Notes: generated by a model from the sequence alone, not told the origin. 24,880 nt of DNA from a virus (IMGVR_UViG_3300041411_000144:1-24880), one strand, 5' to 3'. Positions 13,282 to 21,300 are shown, counted from the stretch's first letter. A program made the numbers and translations.

Positions 13282-13538
13282 TAAAAGAAATCCGGTAAAT
13301 TGGGTTCGCGTTTGAATAGGCGGCAGACTGCCCATTTAATAGTGACAAGACAAACAGAAATCATGAATGCCAAAAAGAACAATGGAATGATCGACGCGAC
13401 AGTGTAAGTGCCGAAAAGTTCCACGTAACGATTATCCGTCTGACGCCACAGTGTCATCAGCAGGATTCCCGCGTGACAAAAACCAATGGCGGCCAAGGTA
13501 CTGCACAGGCAAGCAATCCAAATATATAGCACACGCAT
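13281..13538 (-). CDS. Small membrane protein with two helices (holin-like, first of a pair)
   Basis: An 85-residue protein starting MRVLYIWIACLCSTLAAIGF. It has two strongly hydrophobic segments (about residues 3-30 and 46-70) and a basic, Pro-rich C-terminus (KREPNLPDFF). The ATG at 13538 has an AAGGA ribosome-binding site and is preferred to a GTG at 13568 that lies almost on the terminator. It is the first gene after the terminator at 13573-13603 and is followed by the second membrane protein with a TAATG overlap. A holin/antiholin pair is an attractive but unproven reading. The candidate endolysin is about 12 kb away. Confidence 0.7.
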   Translation of the reverse strand: MRVLYIWIACLCSTLAAIGFCHAGILLMTLWRQTDNRYVELFGTYTVASIIPLFFLAFMISVCLVTIKWAVCRLFKREPNLPDFF

Positions 13539-13572
13539 CAGGCAAATCCTTTTATAGTTTTTAACCACAAAA

Positions 13573-13603
13573 AACGGGATCTACCGCAAAGGCAAACCCC
13601 GTT
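13573..13603 (-). terminator. Rho-independent terminator
   Basis: On the minus strand AACGGG pairs with CCCGTT around a 19-base loop and is followed by TTTTGTGG. It lies just after the stop at 13608 and upstream of the membrane-protein pair. A weak late-promoter-like ACTATAAAAG follows on the same strand at about 13550. Confidence 0.7.
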
Positions 13604-13607
13604 CATT

Positions 13608-13781
13608 TTAGTTCAATTCACAAACCAGTTTGCAATAGCTGGTGTGTGCGTCCTGCATAGTTGAGCCATACGACGCGTAATGACCGAGCCAGCTGTACGC
13701 CAGAAATTGGCCGTCGGTAAGGCAACGAATGCGGATTTTAAATTTGCGTGCTTTCGTGTCGCGGTTATCGTTAGGAGCCAT
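13608..13781 (-). CDS. Small hypothetical protein
   Basis: A 57-residue basic protein starting MAPNDNRDTKARKFKIRIRC, with a compact, probably beta-rich remainder (DGQFLAYSWLGHYASYG) and two cysteines near the C-terminus. The ATG at 13781 is preferred to an upstream TTG at 13805. It overlaps the upstream gene by 11 bases and is followed directly by a terminator, so it is the last gene of its transcript. No family is recognised. Confidence 0.6.
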   Translation of the reverse strand: MAPNDNRDTKARKFKIRIRCLTDGQFLAYSWLGHYASYGSTMQDAHTSYCKLVCELN

Positions 13782-14142
13782 CTGGAATTCGCTCGAAGTC
13801 GTCAATCATGCCGTTAGGAACAGATAGAATTTCCCCGTTCGGTCGATTGAAAATAACGTGAGTAGAAGTCGAAATATTCACGACCAAAATATCGTCGGTC
13901 GTTACGTTGTCCCACCACTCGTTGGCCTTAACGCGATATTTCGCACCCTCTTCGAAGCCCGGTAGAACTGGTGACTTGCGCAGTTCCTGTTTTTGTTCCG
14001 GCGTGAGGGGCGTTGCGCTCATGGCCGTGGCCGTAGAAACCGTGTCGCCATCAGGCAGCATGGAATTAAACGTGACCATATCAATCAGGCCGCCGATTAA
14101 TTCCGCAGCACCTTCAAACAAACCATCGAAATCATCGCTCAT
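13771..14142 (-). CDS. Hypothetical protein
   Basis: A 123-residue protein starting MSDDFDGLFEGAAELIGGLI. An N-terminal acidic and hydrophobic helix is followed by a polar linker (residues 35-60) and a C-terminal beta-rich segment (AKYRVKANEWWDNVTTDDIL, then THVIFNRPNGEILSVPN) that resembles a small SH3-like barrel. The ATG at 14142, after a GTGAGAA ribosome-binding site, is chosen over a far-upstream start at 14280 that would overlap the deaminase gene deeply. No family is recognised. Confidence 0.7.
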   Translation of the reverse strand: MSDDFDGLFEGAAELIGGLIDMVTFNSMLPDGDTVSTATAMSATPLTPEQKQELRKSPVLPGFEEGAKYRVKANEWWDNVTTDDILVVNISTSTHVIFNRPNGEILSVPNGMIDDFERIPDGS

Positions 14143-14152
14143 GTTTTGTTTC

Positions 14153-14896
14153 TCACAACATTTTCGGAGAGACGGGCACCGCCGCTTGATGCATGTATTT
14201 CCCTTTGCGATCCGCATAGGAAACTTCGCATTCTTCGTCGCCGCTGAAGAACAGGATTTGTGCGCAACCTTCACCCGCATAAATCTTCGCAGGCAACGGC
14301 GTTGTGTTCGAGAATTCCAGCGTCAAACTGCCTTCCCATTCGGGTTCTAACGGTGTGACGTTTACGATGATACCGCACCGGGCGTAGGTCGATTTGCCGA
14401 GGCAGATAACGAGGGTGCTGCGATCAATTTTGAATTGTTCCGGTGTGTTCGCCAGCGCAAAAGAATTCGGCGGAATGATGATCGCTTCGCCGTCAACTGC
14501 GCGCTTGGTTACGAAGTTATCGTCGGTGAAATTCTTCGGATCAACAACCGTTGTATTCAGGTTGGTGAAAATCTTGAATTCATTACCGCAACGAATGTCG
14601 TATCCGTAGGAACTCAGGCCGTAGGGAATGATCGACCGGGTAGAGCGTTCGCCGTCGCCGTCATTGTGGGCCTTGTACTCGACCTGCGAAATTTGCTTGT
14701 CGGAGAATGGCGAAATCATTGGTTTGATTGGCACTTCGCGATAGCTGATAATGCGCCCGGCTGTGCGTTCCAAACCCAATTCGCGCTGTTCACCTTCGCT
14801 ACCTTGCCACGCGTGGAATTCACCATTTAAAAACATGGCAGTGCGCGTAGGTTGGCACATCTTCCTGATCCAGCGATCCGACATAATTCCCGGCAT
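14153..14896 (-). CDS. dcd: dCTP deaminase with N-terminal insertion
   Basis: A 247-residue protein of the dCTP deaminase/dUTPase superfamily, which converts dCTP to dUTP on the way to dTTP. The core is clear: [19 protein letters not shown] (about residues 93-111), [32 protein letters not shown] (the Lys/Ser/Arg loop equivalent to GRSSLAR in E. coli Dcd), and [12 protein letters not shown] with the catalytic Glu. Typical bacterial enzymes with this core are about 190 residues. This one has about 45-50 extra residues between SDRWIRKMC and MISPFSDKQ, a region I have seen expanded in other phage homologues. The start at 14896 overlaps the upstream stop as TAATG; a Met at 14884 is an alternative. 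It sits among small unknowns beside the tail module, away from any replication genes visible here. Confidence 0.93.
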   Translation of the reverse strand: MPGIMSDRWIRKMCQPTRTAMFLNGEFHAWQGSEGEQRELGLERTAGRIISYREVPIKPMISPFSDKQISQVEYKAHNDGDGERSTRSIIPYGLSSYGYDIRCGNEFKIFTNLNTTVVDPKNFTDDNFVTKRAVDGEAIIIPPNSFALANTPEQFKIDRSTLVICLGKSTYARCGIIVNVTPLEPEWEGSLTLEFSNTTPLPAKIYAGEGCAQILFFSGDEECEVSYADRKGKYMHQAAVPVSPKML

Positions 14897-15231
14897 TACA
14901 ATTCCCCCGATTGAATCTTTTGAATAGCCGCAAGAAATTTCTTCATTACGACACTGGTGTGCATCTTTTCAGGTTCGAGCGTGCTTGTAGCACCCATCAC
15001 GTCCGTCATGAGATTATTCAGCACCGAAACCATCTGCAATTTCTGATCAGAGTCTTCACGCTGTGCATGACGTGTGATCAGCGCTACAACTTCTTCCCGG
15101 CGCAGATAGTTTCCTGCAAATTGTCCGGAAAGTTGGAACGGCACCAACGTACAACAAACGTCTTCGATCAGATTGTCGAATCGTCCGCGTACACCCGGCA
15201 CGCCCGGTTCCCCTTTAGAGGCTTCGTTCAT
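14896..15231 (-). CDS. Hypothetical protein with short Gly-X-Y start
   Basis: A 111-residue protein. Residues 7-16 read [10 protein letters not shown], three collagen-like triplets. The rest is mainly helical ([16 protein letters not shown], then [14 protein letters not shown]). It overlaps the upstream gene by ATGA and the deaminase start by TAATG, so the three are probably translated together. No family is recognised. Confidence 0.7.
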   Translation of the reverse strand: MNEASKGEPGVPGVRGRFDNLIEDVCCTLVPFQLSGQFAGNYLRREEVVALITRHAQREDSDQKLQMVSVLNNLMTDVMGATSTLEPEKMHTSVVMKKFLAAIQKIQSGEL

Positions 15232-15419
15232 TTTTCACCCGCTTTGCGCACGTGCATTACATCCAGTGCGTACAATGGTTCAATACCGATAGCGCCATGC
15301 AAATAGATGCAGCTTACGCTATCGGCGTGTTCAAACTTTATGACCTGTATTCCCAGTTTATTTACAGTTTCTTCGACGTGGCTGGGTTGGTCGTGGTTGT
15401 CGATGTAGACTTCGATCAT
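15228..15419 (-). CDS. Small hypothetical protein
   Basis: A 63-residue protein starting MIEVYIDNHDQPSHVEETVN. The order strand, helix, strand (GIQVIKFEH), strand suggests a tiny alpha/beta fold. It overlaps the hub gene stop as TAATG and the next start as ATGA. One exact copy of the promoter-like motif lies within it. No family is recognised. Confidence 0.65.
   Translation of the reverse strand: MIEVYIDNHDQPSHVEETVNKLGIQVIKFEHADSVSCIYLHGAIGIEPLYALDVMHVRKAGEK
15359..15368 (-). promoter_or_regulatory. Candidate late promoter element ACTGTAAATA (copy 4)
   Basis: An exact copy inside the small gene at 15228-15419, about 130 bases upstream of the start at 15231. It codes Thr-Val-Asn here. It would allow transcription of the deaminase group apart from the tail module. 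Confidence 0.4.
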
Positions 15420-16693
15420 TAGTTGAAATTTCGGCTGCTTGTATTGACGCCGGACGCACTGGCACTCACTGTCTTTTTAGGTGCCGCTGTGCCCGATGGA
15501 TTACCGGCTTCAGTCAGGAACGGTCGGTACAAGTAGTAAAGCTCTGCGTATTTCTTCCCGCCTTTCACCATGATCGTTTTACCGCCGACGATGTAACGAC
15601 CGGCAATATCATTTGGTGTTGGTGCAGCAGGGCCTTTCGCACCCGCGCCCTGTTGATAATCAATCGACTGGAATGTTTGAATTTCCGTTGCCGTATCCGA
15701 CAGCGCAATCACGCTTTCGCTGAACATGGAAAGCAGCCGAACGTTTTGATAATAAGCACGTTCGTATTGTTCGTGAATGTTGAAACCTTCGTCAGGGCCT
15801 GTGCCCGGATCAAGGCCACTGTATGTCACACGGGCTCCGCGTTCTTTTAATTCGGCTGCCACTTCCATATTCACCGGAACACCAGCTGCACCCGGCGCTT
15901 TAATGTCCATGGATTCAATGGAGAACGTGCCTTCTTCGTCCGATCCGAAATCGTGACCGAAAAGTTTGTGGCCGTAGTTCACGTAGTGCGAAAACAGTCC
16001 CGAATAACTTCGGTCTTTTGCCGAACGAACATCAATCGCTTTCCCGCTGGCTCCAGAACCGTCTTTGTTGTGAATCAACGTGAATTTCGGTTCTTCTTTC
16101 AACACTGCAATCAGGTCTTTGTAAACCAGTGTGCCATCCATACGCACAACGCGGGCCATGCAACTTTCGTCACTGATATAGCCACGCATTGCCAAGTCTT
16201 CAGAGAACGACAAACGCGTTTGCCCAATGTTGAGCCAGACTTGTGTGTCCTTCGTGGCAGCTGGTGGGCCTTCAAAACGCAGGCCGCTTTTCTCTGCCAA
16301 TTGTTGCATTACGTTTGCGCTGTGCCCGTCGAATGATTCCGTCATGGCACCCGCGCCGAATTTCGGTGAATCCAGAATGCAGGCAACGTGAATAACTTTA
16401 CCGCTACTGTTTCGCGGGCGGCCCCAACCGAACACGCGGAATTTCATTTCCGGTGCAGTGTCGGCGGTTTTTCCGAGGCGAATTGAAATCGTGGTTCCTT
16501 CCTTGAGATTGAGGTCGCGGCTCAAGGTTTCTTTTTCGTCGTACAGACTAAGTTTCATAGTCGGTAGACCCATGCCGAACCCTTCCATGATCCAGATATT
16601 TTCGATCATGTTCATGGAAGGGGGCATAGGGCTTCCCGCAATATCCAGCGTGCAGAACGCCATGCCTTCAATGTTTAGGGATGCTTGAGCCAT
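15419..16693 (-). CDS. Baseplate hub protein (gp27/gpD-like)
   Basis: A 424-residue protein at the place where contractile-tailed phages encode the baseplate hub that joins the tail tube to the spike. Its N-terminal half has the usual order: two beta-barrel-like segments (MKLSLYDEK, TTISIRLGKT, KFRVFGWGRP, VIHVACILDS), then a helix and linker SANVMQQLAEKSGLRFEGPP. A VWLNIGQT and DGTLVYKDL pair follows, typical of hub proteins that compare a short peptide strand with a barrel. The C-terminal 90 residues are Gly, Ala and Ser-rich. The ATG at 16693 has a GAGAA/AAAGGA ribosome-binding site. It follows a LysM/gp53-like gene and a tube-initiator-like gene. The assignment rests on fold-like patterns and gene order, not on a strong motif. 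Confidence 0.7.
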   Translation of the reverse strand: MAQASLNIEGMAFCTLDIAGSPMPPSMNMIENIWIMEGFGMGLPTMKLSLYDEKETLSRDLNLKEGTTISIRLGKTADTAPEMKFRVFGWGRPRNSSGKVIHVACILDSPKFGAGAMTESFDGHSANVMQQLAEKSGLRFEGPPAATKDTQVWLNIGQTRLSFSEDLAMRGYISDESCMARVVRMDGTLVYKDLIAVLKEEPKFTLIHNKDGSGASGKAIDVRSAKDRSYSGLFSHYVNYGHKLFGHDFGSDEEGTFSIESMDIKAPGAAGVPVNMEVAAELKERGARVTYSGLDPGTGPDEGFNIHEQYERAYYQNVRLLSMFSESVIALSDTATEIQTFQSIDYQQGAGAKGPAAPTPNDIAGRYIVGGKTIMVKGGKKYAELYYLYRPFLTEAGNPSGTAAPKKTVSASASGVNTSSRNFN

Positions 16694-16711
16694 ATCCTTT
16701 TTCTCTTTTGT

Positions 16712-17041
16712 TTACAGGGTTACGATAATGCCGGACGTGGCACCAGCTTTCGCCCGTTGCAGGCGCGTACTCATTTCGTTGATATCCGGAATTTTGATCT
16801 TCGTATTTTCTACGATTTCCCAAATGTCCGCATACCCGTTGTAGATCATGATCGCCTTCCACCACTTCGCATTCCGGTACACGTTATATGCGATCAGAGC
16901 CGGGTTAAATTGCTCTGTTGCATTTACAGTATATTGCCGGTACGACGTGGTGCCTTCGATGGCCTCATACGAGGGATCAAGCAACGGGTCGATACCGAAT
17001 TCATCCACGCTTACGAATTCACGCTGATCATAAACCGGCAT
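16712..17041 (-). CDS. LysM/gp53-like baseplate wedge protein
   Basis: A 109-residue protein. Its second half (NPALIAYNVYRNAKWWKAIMIYNGYADIWEI, residues about 46-76, then TKIKIPDINEM) follows the LysM-like pattern of phage baseplate proteins such as T4 gp53 and P2 gpX: a helix ending in Tyr, two aromatic residues, an Asn-Gly turn, and a final I-x-I-P strand. In those proteins the domain holds the inner baseplate to the hub. The ATG at 17041 has an AAGGAAC ribosome-binding site. It sits between the tube-initiator-like gene and the hub gene, which supports the assignment. Confidence 0.75.
   Translation of the reverse strand: MPVYDQREFVSVDEFGIDPLLDPSYEAIEGTTSYRQYTVNATEQFNPALIAYNVYRNAKWWKAIMIYNGYADIWEIVENTKIKIPDINEMSTRLQRAKAGATSGIIVTL
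16921..16930 (-). promoter_or_regulatory. Near-match to late promoter element (ACTGTAAATG)
   Basis: Nine of ten bases match the motif, inside the gp53-like gene and about 230 bases upstream of the hub start. It codes Thr-Val-Asn. Support comes only from similarity to the other copies. Confidence 0.25.
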
Positions 17042-17050
17042 AAATGTTCC

Positions 17051-17767
17051 TTAGATCATAGTGAAGAATTTATCGAGGTCTTCTTTCGTGGTAGTCCAGA
17101 AGGCTTCGAACTCGACGTTAATGGTTGCAGCGATTGGATTGCCCGACTGGTCAAACTGCGAGTCGAAAGTGGTGTGAACCGAGTTGATAATGCACGGTGT
17201 GAATTTCAGAAAGCGTCCAATACGCAAAGTGATTTCATCACCGCCCAACTGCACACCGCCCGAGAAATCACCGGCCAGAAGCGCAGTGGTGTTACCCACG
17301 TGCGGCCCCGGCGCGACCAACGTACCCGCCGCGCTTTCTGAAGGCGCAGCAAGTTGCGTTAGCTTTTTGATTTTATCGGTTACTTCCAAATACGCGTTAT
17401 CGTGCGCGACGATCACGAACGGAATCGAAATGGTCATCGCAGAACCCGACGACCAAACCGCACCCGAAAGATATTTCATGATCGAGGTCAGGCCGGTAGA
17501 CGCACGCGCCACGTTTTCAGCGGTATTCGCCGCGCCGCCCATGCCCGCAGCGTCACCGGCAATTTCCGACAAGGGTTTTGCAAACGGACGATCATAAGTG
17601 GACGCCAAAGAAAAACCGAAGTTTTCAGGCAATGGCGTATCCAGTGTTAAGTAGCTCGCCCCTTCACGCCGCACATCCAATTGAATCGTGTAGATACTGG
17701 AAATATCCGGTTTGGATCGCGTGGTGCCGGGAATTTTTGGATTGTACGGATTTGCGATAATTCCCAT
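17051..17767 (-). CDS. Baseplate tube-initiator-like protein (gp48/gp54-like)
   Basis: A 238-residue protein encoded directly after the tape-measure-position gene. An N-terminal strand-rich part (ISSIYTIQLDVRR) leads into a Gly/Ala-rich insertion (residues 70-100), then a beta core. The core ends in EITLRIGRFLKFTPCIINSV and NPIAATINVEFEAFWTTTKEDL, with the long curved strands expected of a tail-tube-fold protein. In T4-like phages the proteins that cap the hub and start the tube lie at this position, so a tube-initiator role is proposed. The start follows the stop of the upstream gene at once (TAAATG). Confidence in the exact T4 counterpart is low. Confidence 0.6.
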   Translation of the reverse strand: MGIIANPYNPKIPGTTRSKPDISSIYTIQLDVRREGASYLTLDTPLPENFGFSLASTYDRPFAKPLSEIAGDAAGMGGAANTAENVARASTGLTSIMKYLSGAVWSSGSAMTISIPFVIVAHDNAYLEVTDKIKKLTQLAAPSESAAGTLVAPGPHVGNTTALLAGDFSGGVQLGGDEITLRIGRFLKFTPCIINSVHTTFDSQFDQSGNPIAATINVEFEAFWTTTKEDLDKFFTMI

Positions 17768-20700
17768 TTAAACCATTCCCATATTTACGAACAGAAGGCC
17801 GAAGTCATCCATGATTGCTGGTGCGTCGTCGATTTGAGGCATTTCGTTTTTCGCACCGCCACTTCCGCCACCGCCAGCAGCTGCACCACCGCCCGCACCG
17901 CCACCACCGCCTGCATCAACAGAAGGTGCAGCAGATGCAATCGAAACTTTCTGCACACCGTCAAAAGCATTTCTTTCAACAGATTCCGGGGCAGGCGAAG
18001 AAACCGCTTGCACTGGCGCAGACATTGGCGAGATTGGAGCGGCACCCGCACTTTTCGTAACTACTGGCGCATCATTGTTGTAATACGTTGGGCTTGCTGG
18101 TGACATTGCGGCCACCGGAGCATTCAACGAAGTCACACCGATTTGATCAGTTGAAGTTACGGCGGGGCCATCATAGGTAACTTTCTGGCCGTTCATGATT
18201 TTCGGGCGTTCGGAATACGGCACGTTGGTTGGTGCAGGATCGCCACCACCAAAGAAACTTCCGATTTTATCTGCTGCACCGGTAACGATATTTCCGAAAC
18301 TAGGCAGGCCCGAAGACAGGCGCGGAATTTGTGGAAGGCCCGGAATACGCGAAAGCTCACGCAGCCCCGGAACCTTGTTGAACACACCGTTTACTTTCGA
18401 ATCAATTCCGCGCAAACCTTCGTTCACACCGGGAGCCATTGTCCCGAAACCACCCAAACCATAAACGCCACCGATTTTCGTAATTGCACCGGTAACTGCG
18501 CGTCCAGTTTGAGTTTGTGAAACGGGGCGAGCGCGTTGGCCGTAACCCGGTGTTCCCGGTGTACCGCCGCCCATGGTTTGACCCATTTGCCCGTGCTGCT
18601 GCGACCACGTTGGTTTCCCATTGGCACCAACAGCGGGTTTTCCATTTGCACCCACCCCCGGCACAGTAACTGGCGTGCCACCCATCACGTTAACCGATGG
18701 CGGAATTGCTTCCGTTTTTATTTGGTGCGTTTCTGGATTTGCGCCGCCCGTAGTAACCGGGGTTTCCCCCATCACGTTAACAGTTGGTGGGACTGCTTCC
18801 GTTTTTATTTCGTGTGTTTCTGGCCCTTCTTCTTTTTCGTCTACCTCTTCCTCCTCTTCCTCTTCCTCGATTAAATCTTTGCTACCGGCCACACCAGATT
18901 TAACAACCGTGCCGCCACCAGCTTCGTCGGCACCAGATGTTGTGGCTTTTCCACCAGCAGGGGCCGCACCTTTCGTGTTTTCTTCAGCACTATTTGTCGC
19001 TACCGCTTTTGCCGATGCATCCATTTCCGCAGTGGCTGCTTGCATCAATTGTGGCGCAGCGCCAGCGGCTTTAGTTTCCGGTGGAGTGCCACCACCTTTC
19101 CCGGCACCGATCATTTCAACGTGCCAAGGCTCGTTAGAAAGTGGACGATGAAAACCGTATTTTTTGAACAGGCCTTTGCCTTCCATCGCAGCAGCAGAAT
19201 TGCGGTCAATGTCGATTGCAAAACCAGATTCGTGGCGCGACGTACCGGGACGTGCAACGCGTTTGGTATTACGACCGTATTTAATCCACAACTGTTCCTG
19301 TTCTGCACGGGTACGGAAAGCCGACGCAACTTTTACCTGCGTACCGCCTTGGTTCTGAACCCAATCGCCAACCATTGTGAAAAACGCTTGCTTGAACTTG
19401 GAATTCAGGCCGCCCATGTTCACGGAATTATCGTTTGGAATTGTGTTCTTTTGTCCGAGTGCATAAAGCGCACCGTCACCGGGACTAAGCATTTCCGCAG
19501 CAGTGCCACCACCAGCTTCGTCACCGGCTCCAGTTGTCGCACCACCGCCAGAAGTCGGGGCCATGATTCCGACAGTACCATTCGACGCAGCGCCTGTACC
19601 GGTGCCGCCGCCCGATGGTTTACCACCGTAAGCACCGATCATTTTCTGTGAATAAGCAGCACCAATTCCGGAACCGTCTTTTGCAGCAGAACCCGGCCCG
19701 GCTTTTTCTTCGTTAAGCATATTCAACAGCGCGGCTTTCTCAGTACCCGCACGTTTGTAAACGCTTTCCTGTGTTGCTTTGTCGCTGGAACGGAAACGCG
19801 TCGATACAGTGTTGGCCCGTGTTTCTTGGATGTAGTCGATCAGTGTCGCATCGTCCATTTCCGCAATATCACGATTGCCGAACGCGTCACCCAAAACAGA
19901 TTTACCGGTAGAAACACCGTACTGAACCGACACAGAATAAAGTGCTTCTTTCAAAGCACGCGAGCGCTTTTCAAGATCAACGCCATACTGTTTGGTGAAC
20001 CACTCGGCCAGTGGATCGTAGTGCGTTTTGGTTACGAATTTCTGCTGCGATTTATCGAAGCCTTCACCATCACGTTCTGCGACTTCTTTGTACTTCGCGT
20101 CGAACTCTTTCGAGCCGGGTGCCAGTCCACGGAAATCGTTGTAATACTTCTGGCCGTCTTCCGAACGTAGGTACGCGGTCATGGTTCCAGATTTAGAACT
20201 CAGCTGGTGTTTCCCGTAAGAAACGCCGCCGTTATCGCCCTTGCCCGTGGAAACAGTACCGACGCCTTTTGTTCCGGATTCAAACGCAGCACTAACCGAA
20301 CCGAATTCCTGATGGCGAGCTTTTTCGCCAATCATTTTCCCTTGTTTATCGCGTCCGTCTTGGCGTGCAAAGTTATCGCTTGGCGAATTACCTTGATCAG
20401 GACGCAATTTATCCTGAAGCCAATCGTTACCGCTTTGCCAGCCTTTACGAACGGTGCCCGCTTCGCTTTTTTCAAACGTCGCACTGTCGTACATCGCATC
20501 CATGGCTTTGCCGCCATAGTATGCAGTTGCCAACGCAAGGATGGGGCCTAATGCAGCAGCGCCCATACCAGCAGCACGACCACCAAGGCCACCCAATCCA
20601 CCGGGCATTCCACCGGGGCCGCCACCGCCCGGCAAACCACCACCAACGCGTTGCAATTTCGGGCCGGTGCGTTTGAATCGTCCGAGTTGATCACGTTCCT

Positions 20701-21295
20701 GTTTCGATGCGCGCTCACGTTGTTTTTCACGACGCTTTTCGCGAATGTCATCCATGATCGTGCGGCGACGTTCTTGGGCTGCTACTTGTTTGTCATTTAC
20801 GCGGCTGAATTCACCTTCGTAAGTATTGCCCTGCACTTTCGGTTCTGGCTTGGTCATCTGCCGTTGCATAAATTCTGCAAGGCGATTCATCACGTCCGAA
20901 ACTTCGTGCGTGGCGGCCAATTGATCCTGCATCAAACCGGATTGCTGTTGCAGCAAATTCGATTGTTTATTCGAGGCCATTACCTGCGTGCGGATAACCT
21001 GCGTCTGCCCGTCGATAGCGTCAGCATTAGAGCGATCACCGCCGCCCCGTTGTTGCGTTTGGGTACGAACAGCCGGGGAATTCTTTTGCTGATTTTGTTT
21101 CTGATCAGCACGACCGGTGCGTGCATACGAATGGCGTTTCTGCCCAGTCAAACGCACGTCGTCATCTTGCGCTACGTGCGCATGCTGCATGAGACGTGGT
21201 TTGGTTTCGGTTTTACGCTTTGGCCCCACTTCGCGTTCGTTTTTTTCCGACGCATGTTTATCAACAATTTCGTTCAGCGTATCTAGAGCAGCCAT
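17768..21295 (-). CDS. Large tail protein with muramidase-like and M15 peptidase domains (tape-measure position)
   Basis: An 1175-residue protein at the usual place of the tape measure, between chaperone-slot genes and baseplate genes. Layout: basic, Gln-rich N-terminus with a coiled coil (about 95-200); Gly-rich hydrophobic stretch (217-262); VgrG3-type muramidase-like domain (330-530) with FESG, Glu339 as likely acid, and GKGDNGGVSYGKHQL; linker; M15-type D,D-carboxypeptidase/L,D-endopeptidase-like domain (625-730) with zinc ligands His688 and Asp695 in SRHESGFAIDID and Glu722-x2-His725 in EPWHVE; acidic run (809-824); a 29-residue repeat; and a Pro/Gly-rich C-terminal region. It could cut both the glycan and the peptide of the host wall during DNA entry. 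It is shorter in helical content than typical tape measures, so a separate tail-lysin role is possible. The ATG at 21295 has an AAGG ribosome-binding site. Confidence 0.85.
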   Translation of the reverse strand: MAALDTLNEIVDKHASEKNEREVGPKRKTETKPRLMQHAHVAQDDDVRLTGQKRHSYARTGRADQKQNQQKNSPAVRTQTQQRGGGDRSNADAIDGQTQVIRTQVMASNKQSNLLQQQSGLMQDQLAATHEVSDVMNRLAEFMQRQMTKPEPKVQGNTYEGEFSRVNDKQVAAQERRRTIMDDIREKRREKQRERASKQERDQLGRFKRTGPKLQRVGGGLPGGGGPGGMPGGLGGLGGRAAGMGAAALGPILALATAYYGGKAMDAMYDSATFEKSEAGTVRKGWQSGNDWLQDKLRPDQGNSPSDNFARQDGRDKQGKMIGEKARHQEFGSVSAAFESGTKGVGTVSTGKGDNGGVSYGKHQLSSKSGTMTAYLRSEDGQKYYNDFRGLAPGSKEFDAKYKEVAERDGEGFDKSQQKFVTKTHYDPLAEWFTKQYGVDLEKRSRALKEALYSVSVQYGVSTGKSVLGDAFGNRDIAEMDDATLIDYIQETRANTVSTRFRSSDKATQESVYKRAGTEKAALLNMLNEEKAGPGSAAKDGSGIGAAYSQKMIGAYGGKPSGGGTGTGAASNGTVGIMAPTSGGGATTGAGDEAGGGTAAEMLSPGDGALYALGQKNTIPNDNSVNMGGLNSKFKQAFFTMVGDWVQNQGGTQVKVASAFRTRAEQEQLWIKYGRNTKRVARPGTSRHESGFAIDIDRNSAAAMEGKGLFKKYGFHRPLSNEPWHVEMIGAGKGGGTPPETKAAGAAPQLMQAATAEMDASAKAVATNSAEENTKGAAPAGGKATTSGADEAGGGTVVKSGVAGSKDLIEEEEEEEEVDEKEEGPETHEIKTEAVPPTVNVMGETPVTTGGANPETHQIKTEAIPPSVNVMGGTPVTVPGVGANGKPAVGANGKPTWSQQHGQMGQTMGGGTPGTPGYGQRARPVSQTQTGRAVTGAITKIGGVYGLGGFGTMAPGVNEGLRGIDSKVNGVFNKVPGLRELSRIPGLPQIPRLSSGLPSFGNIVTGAADKIGSFFGGGDPAPTNVPYSERPKIMNGQKVTYDGPAVTSTDQIGVTSLNAPVAAMSPASPTYYNNDAPVVTKSAGAAPISPMSAPVQAVSSPAPESVERNAFDGVQKVSIASAAPSVDAGGGGGAGGGAAAGGGGSGGAKNEMPQIDDAPAIMDDFGLLFVNMGMV
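18650..18823 (-). repeat. Tandem 29-residue repeat in the large tail protein
   Basis: Two adjacent 87-bp units encode residues 825-853 and 854-882. They share PETH-x-IKTEA-x-PP-x-VNVMG-x-TPVT. A shorter GANGKP duplication follows at once. The region is Pro and Thr-rich and probably an extended linker between the enzymatic part and the C-terminal part. Confidence 0.85.
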
Positions 21296-21300
21296 GCGGT

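Noticed and set aside
13546-13560. A late-promoter-like ACTATAAAAG after the terminator at 13573
   Set aside because: The position is attractive, but only seven of ten bases match the motif. It is mentioned with the terminator and not listed as a promoter.
15419-16693. A type VI secretion or integrated prophage element, suggested by hub-like and VgrG3-like domains
   Set aside because: Sheath, tube, tape-measure-position and baseplate genes are in phage order among many small phage-type genes. No T6SS core gene, integrase or bacterial flanking gene is visible.
16707-16714. A CTGTAAAC sequence at the end of the gp53-like gene
   Set aside because: It shares only the central part of the promoter-like motif and includes the stop codon, so it is not counted as a copy.
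17815-19651. Plus-strand open frames opposite the C-terminal half of the large tail protein
   Set aside because: They are translations of the complement of Gly, Ala and Glu-rich codons (giving runs of Ser, His or Phe) and overlap one long supported gene.
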